From NCBI RefSeq assembly GCF_000003815.2, contig NC_049983.1, positions 7,078,595 through 7,110,971 on the forward strand: 32,377 nt of DNA, written 5' to 3'. This DNA is from Branchiostoma floridae. Lineage: Eukaryota; Chordata; Leptocardii; Amphioxiformes; Branchiostomatidae. Of this stretch, positions 1 through 10,193 are shown piece by piece (the first letter of the stretch is position 1; the number at the start of each line of letters is the position of its first letter). Below the pieces are notes generated by a model that worked only from the letters and a program-made list of their open reading frames with translations, had not been told where the DNA came from and searched no databases. A program made the position numbers and the translations under genes.

Positions 1-280
1 TCCCTCTCTCTCCATCATCTCTCTCTCCCTCTCTCTCCTCTCTCTCTCCTCTCTCTCTCCTCTCTCTCTCTCCTCTCTCTCTCTCTCCTTTCTCTCTCCT
101 CTCTCTCTATCTGCCACTATGTCTCCCTCTCTGTCTCTCTGTGTGTCTCTCTGCCCCCTCTCTCTCCTTGTTTCTCTCTGTGTGTCTCTCCCCCTCTCTC
201 TGTGTGTGTTTCTCTCTGTCTCTCTCTCCTCCCTCTCTCTCTCTCTGTCTCTCTCTCTCTCCCTCCCTCTCTCTCTTTCT
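1..280. repeat. CT-rich microsatellite
   Basis: Nearly pure pyrimidine tract on the + strand, built of TCTC units with scattered CCC and GTGT interruptions. It opens the window, so its true left end is unknown. Open frames across it (Ser/Leu-rich on +, Arg/Glu-rich on -) follow from the simple repeat and are not genes. Confidence 0.95.
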
Positions 281-890
281 CAAACAAAGCCGTGTGGAAC
301 TGCTCTTTGCTGTCCTTTATCTTCAACGAAAGCAATTTACCACACGGTGCGTCTCAAGCATCTTTACGGGGGCGTAGGAGGTAAGGCCTGAAGGAGATAT
401 AGGTTTAGGTTCTATCCTATAATCCCCATTGGGACACCTGTGGGACACATGATAATCCCAGGGATTTCTTGCCGTGTACAATAAACTACACCCACACTTT
501 ACTTACTTGTTGAATTAATATCCAAAGAGGTTAAAGAGTTTGACACAAAAATGTTGTAGCAAACACCACTTATTAACAAAAGTTTAAAAATGCTTGAGAT
601 TTTTTAGTTTCTAACATATTGTACTGCATATATCATGCAAATAGTTAAGATTTGATAAAAAATATAGATAAGTAACATCAAATGTATTCATTGATCACTA
701 CCCTGTCATTAAACTGCTAGCACGACTAGCTAACGTGCTCTTGATCCAGTTTAGCTCACTGAAGAGCTATTCATCTACTAGTCGTGACAGAGAAGAGAAA
801 TGTTATGCATGCTATGCATTTACAGGCTCATTGTACAATGAAATGTCCCCAAGCTCGTTTCGACAAGTACAATGAACAGTCACAGGAGCA
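281..890. other. Intergenic, nothing recognised
   Basis: AT-rich sequence without a convincing reading frame, terminal inverted repeat or tandem structure that I can identify. Confidence 0.5.
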
Positions 891-892
891 AG

Positions 893-1025
893 GCTTCGGG
901 TCCCGTCCTATGAACTGCAACCCTTTCCGGTATAGCATGTCAGATGAGCGACACAGTCGGGATTAGCTAGAACTCACGGCTTCTAGCGCCAGAGGCAGGG
1001 CCGCTAACTACCGGACTACGCACGC
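893..1025 (-). repeat. tRNA-derived SINE relic
   Basis: Read on the minus strand, the right part looks like a tRNA head: an A-box-like stretch TAGTCCGGTAGTTAG, then a degenerate B box GAGTTCTAGC about 35 bases on. This is the order of the RNA polymerase III internal promoter in tRNA-derived SINEs. The B box has drifted and no poly-A or flanking duplication is evident, so it is an old copy or a tRNA pseudogene. Confidence 0.45.
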
Positions 1026-1434
1026 TGCATACAGCATAATGGAAAATACTCGTTCTTCCGTTCATGCTGGCACACCTCAAGGCGTCCGTCAGGATGCGTT
1101 TGTGCTGATATGCGTTGGCAATTTCTTACATCTGATATTCGAGAGGCCCCGTCAGCATGGTTTTCTGATAATTTATACTAATACTCCTTCTTACATAACT
1201 TGACACGCAAGAGAAAGCTTCGAAATAATTGTGTGTGAGTAGTTTATTTCAACAAGCAGGAGAGTCTGTCAGCATTATTTTGTGTCAATACATACGGAAA
1301 TATGTTACAGAACAAGAAAGCATGGTAGCTGTCACTTGCTTCCCGTCCCAAACGCCACAAGAGTTCGTCAGCATCCGAAAATAATTTCATCTAATCGGGT
1401 TGGTAGAACATGGTGTAATACTGGGGTTTTCTTT

Positions 1435-1612
1435 TATCACAAAGCCAGTTAGTTGCACTACGGATTACTGCACACTTCTGTTAATTGCACAGAATCCTAA
1501 AGTCCCATAGTGATGTGGTCCAGCTGAACAGCTTCGCTTTGTTGCACCATCCGGACAATTGCACAAAATGTGCTCGCAAATGGGAAGTGCAATTAAACGG
1601 CTTCTACTGTAT
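1435..1612. mobile_element. Probable pogo/Tc1-type MITE, one end degraded
   Basis: The right end (about 1588-1612) reads AATTAAACGGCTTCTACTGT followed by ATA. A matching but decayed inverse copy with TTAGTTGCAC lies at about 1448. The interior repeats the TTGCAC motif in both orientations. A TA-ended inverted repeat with such internal motifs fits a non-autonomous Tc1/mariner-pogo element. No transposase is visible. The family assignment comes from pattern memory and is tentative. Confidence 0.4.
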
Positions 1613-1749
1613 AGTCTCACCTGTTAAGCCATGACACCTGCCAGATATCTTTCTCATAGCTCATCGGCTACACAGATGGAGAAATCTAGTCAGAAACTCT
1701 GAGTAAGATATCTGATATATAGGCATCGAAATATAAGCAGTTGGTACTT

Positions 1750-1960
1750 ATAACTGGTTGTGTACAAGAAAACTCCAATGTCCTAAGTTCGTTAAAGGTG
1801 CTTATCTTAACTTCGCAATCCAACAACGCTCTGAGGAAGATAGCTCTAAGGGAGATATCTCATATATTAGCGATTGTGTACAAAAATAAACTATAATTTC
1901 CTTAACTCATCAGTGTGTTCATAAGTGGATGATAGTGCTTATTTCAACGTCACGGACCAA
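1750..1960. repeat. Two-copy degenerate direct repeat
   Basis: Blocks beginning TGTGTACAAGAAAACT (about 1759) and TGTGTACAAAAATAAACT (about 1873) share downstream similarity including GTGCTTAT and TTCAACGTC or TTAACTTC. Both are preceded by AGATATCT-like sequence. They look like an old tandem duplication with a period near 115 bases. The stretch from 1960 to 2321 holds nothing else I recognise. Confidence 0.35.
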
Positions 1961-2324
1961 AGAACCAGCCCTTCAGCAAACCTTTCTTACGTAACCGCAC
2001 ACTATCTTCGAGACTGCATGGCGCCTCATACACGTAATAGGTGCTCAGGCTTGTCTTCTTAATACTTCCCTCCAAGCAAGTAGATAGCTGGGGACTGAAC
2101 ATGTAGGTGAATTTAGAATGACGAAAAACTTGTGACTACGTAAGGCAAGTTTGTCATCAAAAACAAGTTTTGGCAATCACTTTTACATCAAGCGTCTTCA
2201 CCGTAGAGAATCGTATGGCAGCGCAAAAGATTTCATGCGTGCTTATTGTCTTTATCAAATCGCATATAGACGTGAAGGCGCGGGCGATGGCATTTGCTAT
2301 GGAGGTTTAATTTATAAACCTTTA

Positions 2325-2565
2325 AGGTGGTATCTCACTGCACCTAGGGCACTGGTGCGGCACTAGGGTTCGTTCACTGTGGCACTGTTGTGTTTTGTGA
2401 TTTTTTTATAATTTAATTATAGCGTAATACGTAGAAGTATGACTTAGAAGACAACAGAATACACAAGTCGTAAGAAAATTCCCTCTTTATCTCTGAAATA
2501 CGTTTACTAATCTTTCAAACCTAGCAGTGTCGCACCGGTTCGCCAAGTGCAGTGAGATACCACCT
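2325..2565. mobile_element. PIF/Harbinger-type MITE, copy 1
   Basis: A 241-bp element starting AGGTGGTATCTCACTGCAC and ending with its exact reverse complement. Inverted similarity continues inwards for about 50 bases, through the GCACCGGTGCGGCACTG-like block. It is flanked on both sides by TTA (2322-2324 and 2566-2568), the 3-bp target duplication typical of the PIF/Harbinger superfamily. The AT-rich centre carries TAATACGTAxAAGTATGACTTAG, which recurs in the other copies. There is no coding capacity. Confidence 0.85.
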
Positions 2566-2569
2566 TTAA

Positions 2570-3461
2570 AGGTGGGCTCCCAGTGCACTCGCGTCACGCT
2601 TGCGTCGCTTCGGGGTTCGTTCATTGTGTCACTGTTGTGTTATTTTCGCCGATTTTCTGTTGCGCTCCCACTGACATGCGTCACTGTTGCGTTTCTAGAC
2701 TAAATTGACAGGTTATCGGAAGTCGCAGCGTTGTCAATGTTTGAAAAATCACTGTAAAATGATGAAAATGCCTAAAAATGAGATTTATAATGAAATAATT
2801 TCCCTTGTGATGATGCTTATGCTTATGAATGTTACTTATGTTTGAAAGACTTTTACAGTAAAAGAAGTAACCCAAATGAATGGACACGAACCATATACCA
2901 GATTTGACTCCATCGCTTATGTGTTTTGCAACAAGTATGTGTAATGGTGTGTGTTAATTTGCATATTTCACAAATGAAAAATCTTGATATTTCCTACGTT
3001 TTAATAGGAAATAGACAAAATATAACCGTGATACTGTTGAAGGCATGTTGGCGTCACTGCTGTGTCACTGTTGTGTTACTCTTGGGTCACTGTTGTAACT
3101 AAAAAACTGTTGTAAAATGATATCCAAAATGTATCCAAAATAGCTTTTCAATAATAAAATGATGTTTACTTTTGATACTTGGTGCAAAATAGACAAAATA
3201 TAACCTTGATACTGTTGAAGGCATGTTGGCGTCACTATTGTGTCACTGTTGTGTTACTCTTGGGTCACTGTTGTGTCACTCTTGGGTCACTGTTAGGGCA
3301 TCTTGCCACTTGCGTTATTTTTTAACTTCCAAAAAAACGTCGCGCTTGCTTGTGTCACCTCTAGGTTCGCTCGCGTCACCTCTAGGTGCCGCGGGGTTAC
3401 GTCTGCGTTGTCGAACCCCGAAGCGACGCAAGCGTGACGCTAGTGCAGTGGGAGCCCACCT
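2570..3461. mobile_element. Larger Harbinger-like element abutting MITE copy 1
   Basis: Inverted repeats of about 50 bp: the left end begins AGGTGGGCTCCCAGTGCAC and the right end finishes GTGGGAGCCCACCT. Both include GTCACGCTTGCGTCGCTTCG or its complement. It is flanked by TAA on each side (2567-2569 and 3462-3464). The left TAA overlaps the right TTA duplication of the preceding MITE, so the two elements sit end to end. The 892-bp interior contains short GTCACTGTTGTGTxACT repeats and no transposase frame. Confidence 0.75.
3013..3295. repeat. Internal direct duplication, period 178 bp
   Basis: AGACAAAATATAACC starts at 3013 and again at 3191. Each is followed by TGATACTGTTGAAGGCATGT and then by runs of GTCACTGTTGTGTTACTCTT. 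The second copy has an extra short unit, which shows slippage within the array. It lies inside the larger Harbinger-like element. Confidence 0.8.
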
Positions 3462-3464
3462 TAA

Positions 3465-4740
3465 CGTCGCCAACACATTATGCTCCGTGAGCTATGAGCT
3501 ATTCCTGGCTCTAGTATCCTGCCCATTACCTGATCCTACGGTTGGATACAGCGGATAGGATCTCAAAATTGAAAAAAAATTGAAGCTGTCAGAAGTCCTA
3601 ACATATCAAAAGCAGTGTTATGTTTTTTTGCAGTCAGCAAAATTGAAACTCTACGCTTTTAAGCCTCTTGATGGTCCTTTCGAATCGGCCCCTTCATTCC
3701 GGATGATATGAATACGTGTCAACTGAAACGGTTGAAACATATCCTCTAGAAAGTTTTTAACAGCCCAAATGAGTTATGGGTATGGCTCTCTAGATCTGAT
3801 TCAGGCAAGATTTGGAAGACCGGAGAGGATAGCATTGTATATGTCACAGGGGAGATTGGAATCCATGGCAAATTCTAGGAAATCTCCTCTAGGGAGATTG
3901 GAATTCCATGGATCTTCTAAGAAAGATTGGAACTTCATGGGATTCGGTACGGCTGCCTGCATTTCTTGGACCTCCCACGTTTTATCCTTAAATGAACTAC
4001 AGATGACATGGACGAAGAGCTCTGTCGTATCGATCTGATCGTTTGTCTTTTATGTAACGTTCACAACGTATTCAAACGTTCCTAGGATCAAAGTGAAAAC
4101 ACATGGTGGGCGGCGATTTGTGCATTTATGATGAAGACGACAGCGGTCCATTTTTGAAGGTTGTTTCTCGCTCTAATAATCATCTGACAGCATATCAATT
4201 AGATTTGAATTTTCTTTCAAATTATACAGGAATCAAAGTGTAAAGACATGTTTGAGTGGTAAATTGCATATAGATGAATCAGATTTGATCACATCAGGGA
4301 CAAGGCAAGCCATGCCTGACGGTGATTTTTCACTCAGATACCCTGATTATCATATAAAACTGTCAGATATTTTCTTTCTCACGTCTTCCGCTGGAGTTAA
4401 TAAGCTTGGAGAAGGCTAATTATAGCAAAGAACTAGATGCTCATCATCATCTAAATGCTACGAATGCTTGTATGCACTCCGGAGTGATATGTTCAAAAAT
4501 TCGTGTAAAATTTGTTATTACCAAGTACAGTAGGGGCATCTTCTCTTGGTAGTTTCAAAGAACGCTTGCTGATAGATGTGCAAAAGTTAGGTATGACGGG
4601 TCCTTCGGTGTAATATAACCAGCTGCTGCCGCGCTGCGTGCCTTCGAAGCTAGTGTGTTACGCTGAACGGCGGTTATACCGGCTATATGCTATATTAGAT
4701 ACAGATACACAAATACGGAGTCTCGTAGAAAGAAGCTAAC
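3465..4740. other. Intergenic, with a short imperfect tandem repeat
   Basis: No gene recognised. Between about 3852 and 3938 the motif GAGATTGGAATCCATGG occurs three times with small changes (near 3852, 3895 and 3922), alternating with CTAGGAAATCTCC-like spacers. The small open frame across it is a by-product of the repeat. At about 4131-4160 a TGATGAAGACGACAGCGG segment resembles the one at 18758 and may be a retroelement tail. Confidence 0.5.
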
Positions 4741-4741
4741 C

Positions 4742-4845
4742 AGTCAACCATGTGATACACCCGATCTTTTTCCTCTGAAGTTAAGCAATGTGCAGTCGGG
4801 TCAGTACATGAGAGACCACCAAGAAACACTGGATGCAGTAGCTGG
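4742..4845 (+). pseudogene. 5S rRNA-derived pseudogene or SINE head
   Basis: The order of recognisable 5S rRNA blocks is kept: CCATGTGATACACCCGATCT, then CTGAAGTTAAGCA (internal box A position), GTCGGGTCAGTAC, GAGACCACC (box C position) and GATGCAGTAGC near the end. Several bases are missing in the box C area and the stem ends no longer pair well, so it is unlikely to make functional 5S rRNA. It may be a dispersed 5S pseudogene or the head of a 5S-derived (SINE3-type) retroposon. Confidence 0.6.
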
Positions 4846-5180
4846 GTCATACCAAACACTCTTAAAAATCATACGTACGTTCTTTCTCTGCTAAGACACT
4901 GTTAAACACATTAAACTACCAGTGGCCTAACCCCCTGCTGTATAGTGCTTGCATCCATATATGTGTCTTTCCTTCTTTTCTTTCGTTTTGAGGCTACCAA
5001 CTTTCAACTTGCTGAAGAATCTATAGCCTATATACTGACTGTAAGGTTTGATCCACTCACACTGGGAAGGCCCCCTACTCTTTTCGATAAGTGTGCACAT
5101 GGCGGGTTCTTTGTCGTGCTTTAGGTGTGGCTCTCATTCATTTAACGTCCTACCAGAGGGACGTCTCTAACCGAAGTTAA

Positions 5181-5310
5181 GTACTCATTTTTCACCTGAG
5201 TGAAGTGAGGAAAGTCGCAAGAGCACAACATCGGTGCCATGGCAGGTTTCAAACTTGGGACCTCTTGGGGTTGAACCCAACGCGCTGCCGATTGCGCCAC
5301 GCGATCTCAC
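5181..5310 (-). repeat. tRNA-derived SINE, copy A
   Basis: On the minus strand it begins with a tRNA-like head: A box TGGCGCAATCGGCAGCGCG and a decayed B box (AGTTTGAAACC). A body follows that on + reads CACCTGAGTGAAGTGAGGAA and AAGTCGCAAGAGCACAACAT. The same body and order occur at 28634-28779, which shows it is a dispersed family. Confidence 0.65.
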
Positions 5311-5656
5311 TTTTATGTGTGGCCCAAGGGCTTGGAAGAGGAGATTGGCGCCGGGCCCAATGCATCATCTTATCAAGGAGGTTGGCCTCCATGTTCTGAT
5401 CAAGGTGTTGTTCAGACCCCCTCGTTCTTATGTATGGGCAACTTTAGCTCTAGCTAGCATTTCAACCAGGGCGGTGTCCTCGCTGTTACCACGCTGCAAT
5501 AACTCAACAAAGTTTTTACACTTTGTGTTATATGTCCTTTCAGTTACATGTTTACATTTTGCATGGCATTCCAATAATATATGAAGTCATAGATTACACA
5601 AGATCAATTTTGGTAGCAAGGAGTTTGCACGGAGATCGTCTTATAGTATTCAACTG
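5311..5656. other. Intergenic, nothing recognised
   Basis: No credible gene. The open frame that starts near 5234 is mostly the SINE read in the wrong direction. Confidence 0.5.
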
Positions 5657-5659
5657 TTA

Positions 5660-5896
5660 TGGGAGTATCTCACTGCACATGGGGCACTAGTGCGGCACTG
5701 CGGAGTTCGTTCACTGCGGCACTGCTTTGTTACTTTCGCCAATTTTTTATAATTTGGATATTGCGTAATACGTAAAAGTATGACTTAGCATACAACAAAA
5801 TACACAAAACGTAAGAAAATTTATCTGAATTTCGTTGAATCATCTACGAACCCTGCAGTGCCGCACCGGTGCCTAAAGTGCGGTGAGACACCACCT
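5660..5896. mobile_element. PIF/Harbinger-type MITE, copy 2
   Basis: Same family as the element at 2325-2565. The left end is slightly decayed (TGGGAGTATCTCACTGCAC) and the right end GACACCACCT is intact. TTA flanks both sides (5657-5659 and 5897-5899). It retains the central TAATACGTAAAAGTATGACTT block. Confidence 0.8.
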
Positions 5897-6178
5897 TTAC
5901 AATATTGCAAGAACTTATAAAGTTTGCTTACGCCAACGAGGTGAAAACACGACCTCACGATGCTAGACCCAACTGACTTCTTGGAGTTTGTAATAGCGTG
6001 ATACATTAAGGTACGGTACGTAGTGTCACACGCAAGATGGAAATGTCAGAAAGGCTAGGAGGCTTTTAAGGACCCCGCACGTTCGCAGGCGATGACATCA
6101 ATGGCCTTAAACGATATTTGAAAACACCTGCACTTACGTTCATACGCACGTTTTCACACCTACGTGTACGTTATGTCG

Positions 6179-6810
6179 NNNNNNNNNNNNNNNNNNNNNN
6201 NNNNNNNNNNNNNNNNNNNNNNNNNNNNNNNNNNNNNNNNNNNNNNNNNNNNNNNNNNNNNNNNNNNNNNNNNNNNNNNNNNNNNNNNNNNNNNNNNNNN
6301 NNNNNNNNNNNNNNNNNNNNNNNNNNNNNNNNNNNNNNNNNNNNNNNNNNNNNNNNNNNNNNNNNNNNNNNNNNNNNNNNNNNNNNNNNNNNNNNNNNNN
6401 NNNNNNNNNNNNNNNNNNNNNNNNNNNNNNNNNNNNNNNNNNNNNNNNNNNNNNNNNNNNNNNNNNNNNNNNNNNNNNNNNNNNNNNNNNNNNNNNNNNN
6501 NNNNNNNNNNNNNNNNNNNNNNNNNNNNNNNNNNNNNNNNNNNNNNNNNNNNNNNNNNNNNNNNNNNNNNNNNNNNNNNNNNNNNNNNNNNNNNNNNNNN
6601 NNNNNNNNNNNNNNNNNNNNNNNNNNNNNNNNNNNNNNNNNNNNNNNNNNNNNNNNNNNNNNNNNNNNNNNNNNNNNNNNNNNNNNNNNNNNNNNNNNNN
6701 NNNNNNNNNNNNNNNNNNNNNNNNNNNNNNNNNNNNNNNNNNNNNNNNNNNNNNNNNNNNNNNNNNNNNNNNNNNNNNNNNNNNNNNNNNNNNNNNNNNN
6801 NNNNNNNNNN
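6179..6810. other. Assembly gap (632 N)
   Basis: Run of N. Open frames drawn through it have no support. Confidence 1.
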
Positions 6811-8759
6811 ACCGCAGTTGGGGAACGATTCACACGTATGCCACATTATCTACCAGTAGGCGATAGGTGCATGAGCTTGAGGTCAAGGTCAAAGTCATAT
6901 TCAAATCTACTGGGATATAATGTTTGTCCTTACAAGGGCTAGGTAGGACGTTTTGTGAAAACTTATAACGTCTAATCGTTTCAAAATTCATACCCAGTTG
7001 CCTTAGAAATTGCTATTCTCTTGTTGCTTGTTGACTCATTGGCTGAAGGATGTCTTCCGCTGGAACTGATTACATTATTTTGCCTTCTTGCAACCGATCG
7101 AAAGATCAATAAGACTGATGTTACAACTGTCCTCTGCTAAGTGTTTTCTTCCGGAAACTTACACCAGTGCCTTGTATCTTGATGACTTTGTCAGTGGTGT
7201 GGTTTCAAAGTTGATTGTAAAAGCCACCCTCACTGCACGACTTATAGCCAATAATATTTTTTCTTCTACATCCTTCAATGGCCTTTTGATCGAAAAAGGT
7301 TTTCACTCTTGGGTTCACCCAATGTTTTGTTGCCAAGTTTGGTAAGCCAAGTTTACAACTAACAGCTCCAACTGTTCCATTGGCAGCAAAGAAGGCACAG
7401 GAGTTTAAATCAATTCAATATCTACAACTGACAAGATTCGGATATTATCTACTTTTGAATGTTTCAAGTGACACATCACTCTGTAGTATAACTAGAATGA
7501 ACTGGCAGAATAAACCAGTACATTTGATAAAAAGAAACGCTTGAACGTGCAAAAAGTCTTTAAATTGTAAGAATTGTATGCAAATGCCACACTTATGTAT
7601 ATCATGTTTGGATAGTTTCTATATCTTTTTGTCATTCTTTCTTTATAATATATTCAACGTAGCAGACATACACAAGATACCACCCTGACTGACGTTGCTA
7701 TTCACAAAAGGAACGGATATATACATACAATGCATAAATAGATACCGTGTGCACACCCCTAACATAAGGAACCTATCATTTCATACTACGGTCTACAGTC
7801 TTGTTGTACAGTTTGATTGCTTTATGGAGAAGTCCTTTGTGTTGCAAAGTGGGGTTCCATGTACTGGACAGTCCTCACTTCCGGTTTGTAGATCCACTCG
7901 AAGATGGCCTCCCTGACTCCACATTCATATGCCACAGACATCAAAGAAGCCCGTTGTCTCCAGTTCAAGGAAATATCCTTGAACCACTGGAGTGTTCGGA
8001 TATAAAAGACCTTCTGACTTCTTGAAATAGTTGAACTGTACTTTCCAACACAAAAATTGGTCTCACCAAATGTTTGACTGCACAGCACCAGTCTTTGTCA
8101 AGGGATGAAAAATCCACTGCTGCTGTCATGGCGTCAGTGAACTTCTGACTTGTTGTATCATGTTTATTCTCTGAAAATTGGTCATTGCCATTCTATGTCT
8201 GTCTTTGCTATCTATTTTGGTATCCAATTTGTCATCATGGCTTATTGAACGTCCTTCAAATCTTTATCATTATGTCCATATTAATATTGATTAATGGTGG
8301 GTATTATGCTGTCTTGCATGTCGGGCGAAAGAATATCCATAAATCGAAGATGATTTGACTCTAATTGCGACTCCACGTGTTTTCTTCTCGTCAGATGTCG
8401 AATTCAGCATATGAAATATGACATTAACATGTCTTTGTTTTTGTAACTAACCTCGTTAATGTCTTTGAAAAGGACTTCAAAGTACGGATATACCATAATA
8501 GTTTGATTGTACATTTTCCTATTGATGTTTTGGAATGAACCTTACATATTGTTAGACTACTCCATGTTTAATCACACTGAAGTAACAGACAAGGACTTAG
8601 GCTCCTAGATATTTTGACAAATGTACAACATGCATTTGTCTTTTCTGACTGTTTCACTACCTACCCATGTACTGCACGAGAAGTTACGCAATGTAATTCG
8701 TCCAGATACACCAGTATATGTTATCCTTCCATGTGTAATAGTACTCGACTGTAGAAACA
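6811..8759. other. Intergenic, nothing recognised
   Basis: About 1.9 kb without a convincing gene. At 6880-6897 three consecutive hexamers AGGTCA-AGGTCA-AAGTCA resemble nuclear-receptor half-sites, but this may be chance or repeat-derived. A minus-strand open frame at 7822-8088 (88 residues) has no family resemblance I can name. Confidence 0.5.
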
Positions 8760-8767
8760 CTACTTAG

Positions 8768-8981
8768 AGGGTCTGCATGCTCTTTTCCGTAAGGCGTAGG
8801 CATGCCTTTTTAATTTCCCGTACTTCGGAGGGAAGCTATTTCATTTTACGTAATTCGTAGTGGGATGGACCGTAATGCGTTGGTAGCTTTCGTGAATTTA
8901 ACGTAAAGCGTTGTCAGCCATCCCGAATTTTAATAGCGTAAAGCGTTGTCAGGACAACCCCCCTCCCCCCATGCAGACCCT
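8768..8981. mobile_element. hAT-type MITE with 8-bp target duplication
   Basis: A 214-bp element with ends AGGGTCTGCATG and CATGCAGACCCT. It is flanked by identical CTACTTAG octamers at 8760-8767 and 8982-8989; an 8-bp duplication is diagnostic of hAT insertion. The interior carries about six variants of a CGTAAxGCGTTG motif (for example CCGTAATGCGTTGG and ACGTAAAGCGTTGTCAG), like the subterminal transposase-binding repeats of hAT elements. Non-coding. Confidence 0.85.
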
Positions 8982-8989
8982 CTACTTAG

Positions 8990-9766
8990 TATTTGACAAA
9001 TGTACTATTGTTGTTGTTTTGTTGATTTTAAAAAATGTCTTTGTTTTTCATTGTTTCTATAGGAACCCGGAGTCGAACAGCAAGTTTCTATGGCCTCAAA
9101 TGGGCGATGACTCATCTATTTTTTTTTGCAATTGTGGGGGGGCATCATGAGAACCTAAGCTGCAAGGAAACGTTGTCTCTCCGTTTGAACAGCCTGTCGT
9201 TTTAGAAGCAAGCCTATCGGAATCCAAGCGCACACGATGCGGAAGTCGCCGTAATGGACTTGTATCAAACTTCGTGCATGACTGCGCAAGTTGAGGGGAT
9301 AGATCGATATATCGGCTGAAAGGGATTAGAAGCGTGGACTCTCTGCCAATGAGACGGGGTAGATTCGGGCAACTCCTGCCGAACAACGTGAGCATCTAGT
9401 CAAATCAAATGCCGCGGCAACGCCCCCTTTTGCTGCAAACCAAAACGGGAGACATGCAAAATGAGGCTTATATCTGGATTTGTAATGTGGTCGCTGCTTG
9501 TGATACTGTGGTGCCGTGGAACAACATCGATAACCAGTGGTTGTGAGGATTGAAAACAAGAGGTGGCAATCGCACAGACGGTTAGCCTGCACTGTAAACG
9601 CTTCATATAGCTATTAAAGGAAAGCCAGCGCTACGTATACCGACAGTGATTCAGGAAGTCACTGGATGTCCTGACTTTGAGGACCTTTAGCGTCATCCAG
9701 ATACGAAGCGGTCCGGCTGAACTGTTAGGAACTCTGTGCCCACCTCGGCGACGCGGCGCTACCAGC
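8990..9766 (+). other. Upstream and probable 5' leader region of the GPCR gene
   Basis: No separate gene is evident. In the GPCR frame there is a TGA stop at 9647-9649 and no ATG between it and 9767, so the coding start must be at or after 9767 unless an upstream exon splices in. I cannot place a promoter or transcription start site from sequence alone. Confidence 0.4.
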
Positions 9767-10193
9767 ATGTTCCACAACATAACCATGGATTTTCCTCCGC
9801 CAACAACGCCGGTGGCCAACGTTGACACAACGACAACGATGCCAGAGTCGACCGTGTGGAACGCCACTGCTAGCGGCATTCAGGATATGAGCATATGGAC
9901 AGCGCCGGTTGTCCAACGGGTAGCCACGCTATCGGTGCTCATGGTGTTGAGTCTTGCCGGCAACGGGGTCATAATCCTTGTGGTGTCCGCCGCAGGAGTG
10001 AAAAAGGGCCTGAACAGAGTCAACATCTTTATCCTCCACCTCGCCATTGGTGACATCTGCGTGTGCGTGGTCACCATGACTAGTGAGATTGTGTTCGTGG
10101 CGTTCGGACAGTGGGTGCTGGGACCTGTTCTCTGTAAGATCATCGTGTACGGACAGGTCGTCACTTTGGCCAGTACAACCTTCATCCTCACCG
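9767..10193 (+). CDS. GPCR exon 1: N-terminus to TM3
   Basis: Encodes residues 1-142 plus the first base of codon 143. It covers a Thr/Pro-rich extracellular N-terminus with two N-glycosylation sequons, TM1 (about 48-74), TM2 (about 85-108) and most of TM3, including the disulfide cysteine C123. The donor is CCG|gtaagc. Start at 9767 (A at -3); the in-frame ATG at 9785 has the better context. Confidence 0.88.

Noticed and set aside
119-391. Ser/Leu-rich and Arg/Glu-rich open frames in 1-390
   Set aside because: Products of the CT microsatellite read in different frames; no start context or domain.
5205-5310. Functional tRNA gene within the SINE
   Set aside because: The B box is decayed and the arms do not pair as a complete cloverleaf; the shared body with 28634-28779 shows it is a SINE.
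6880-6897. Triple AGGTCA-like hexamers as a nuclear-receptor response element
   Set aside because: Short motif, far from any gene start and next to a gap; common by chance and in repeats. No supporting context.
6118-6942. Long open frames across 6118-6942
   Set aside because: They exist only because the 632-base N gap has no stops.
7822-8088. Minus-strand open frame of 88 residues
   Set aside because: No family resemblance that I can name and no splice or repeat context.
9677-9766. Upstream extension of the GPCR to 9677
   Set aside because: The triplet at 9677 is TTG, not ATG; a stop lies at 9647 and the first in-frame ATG is at 9767.
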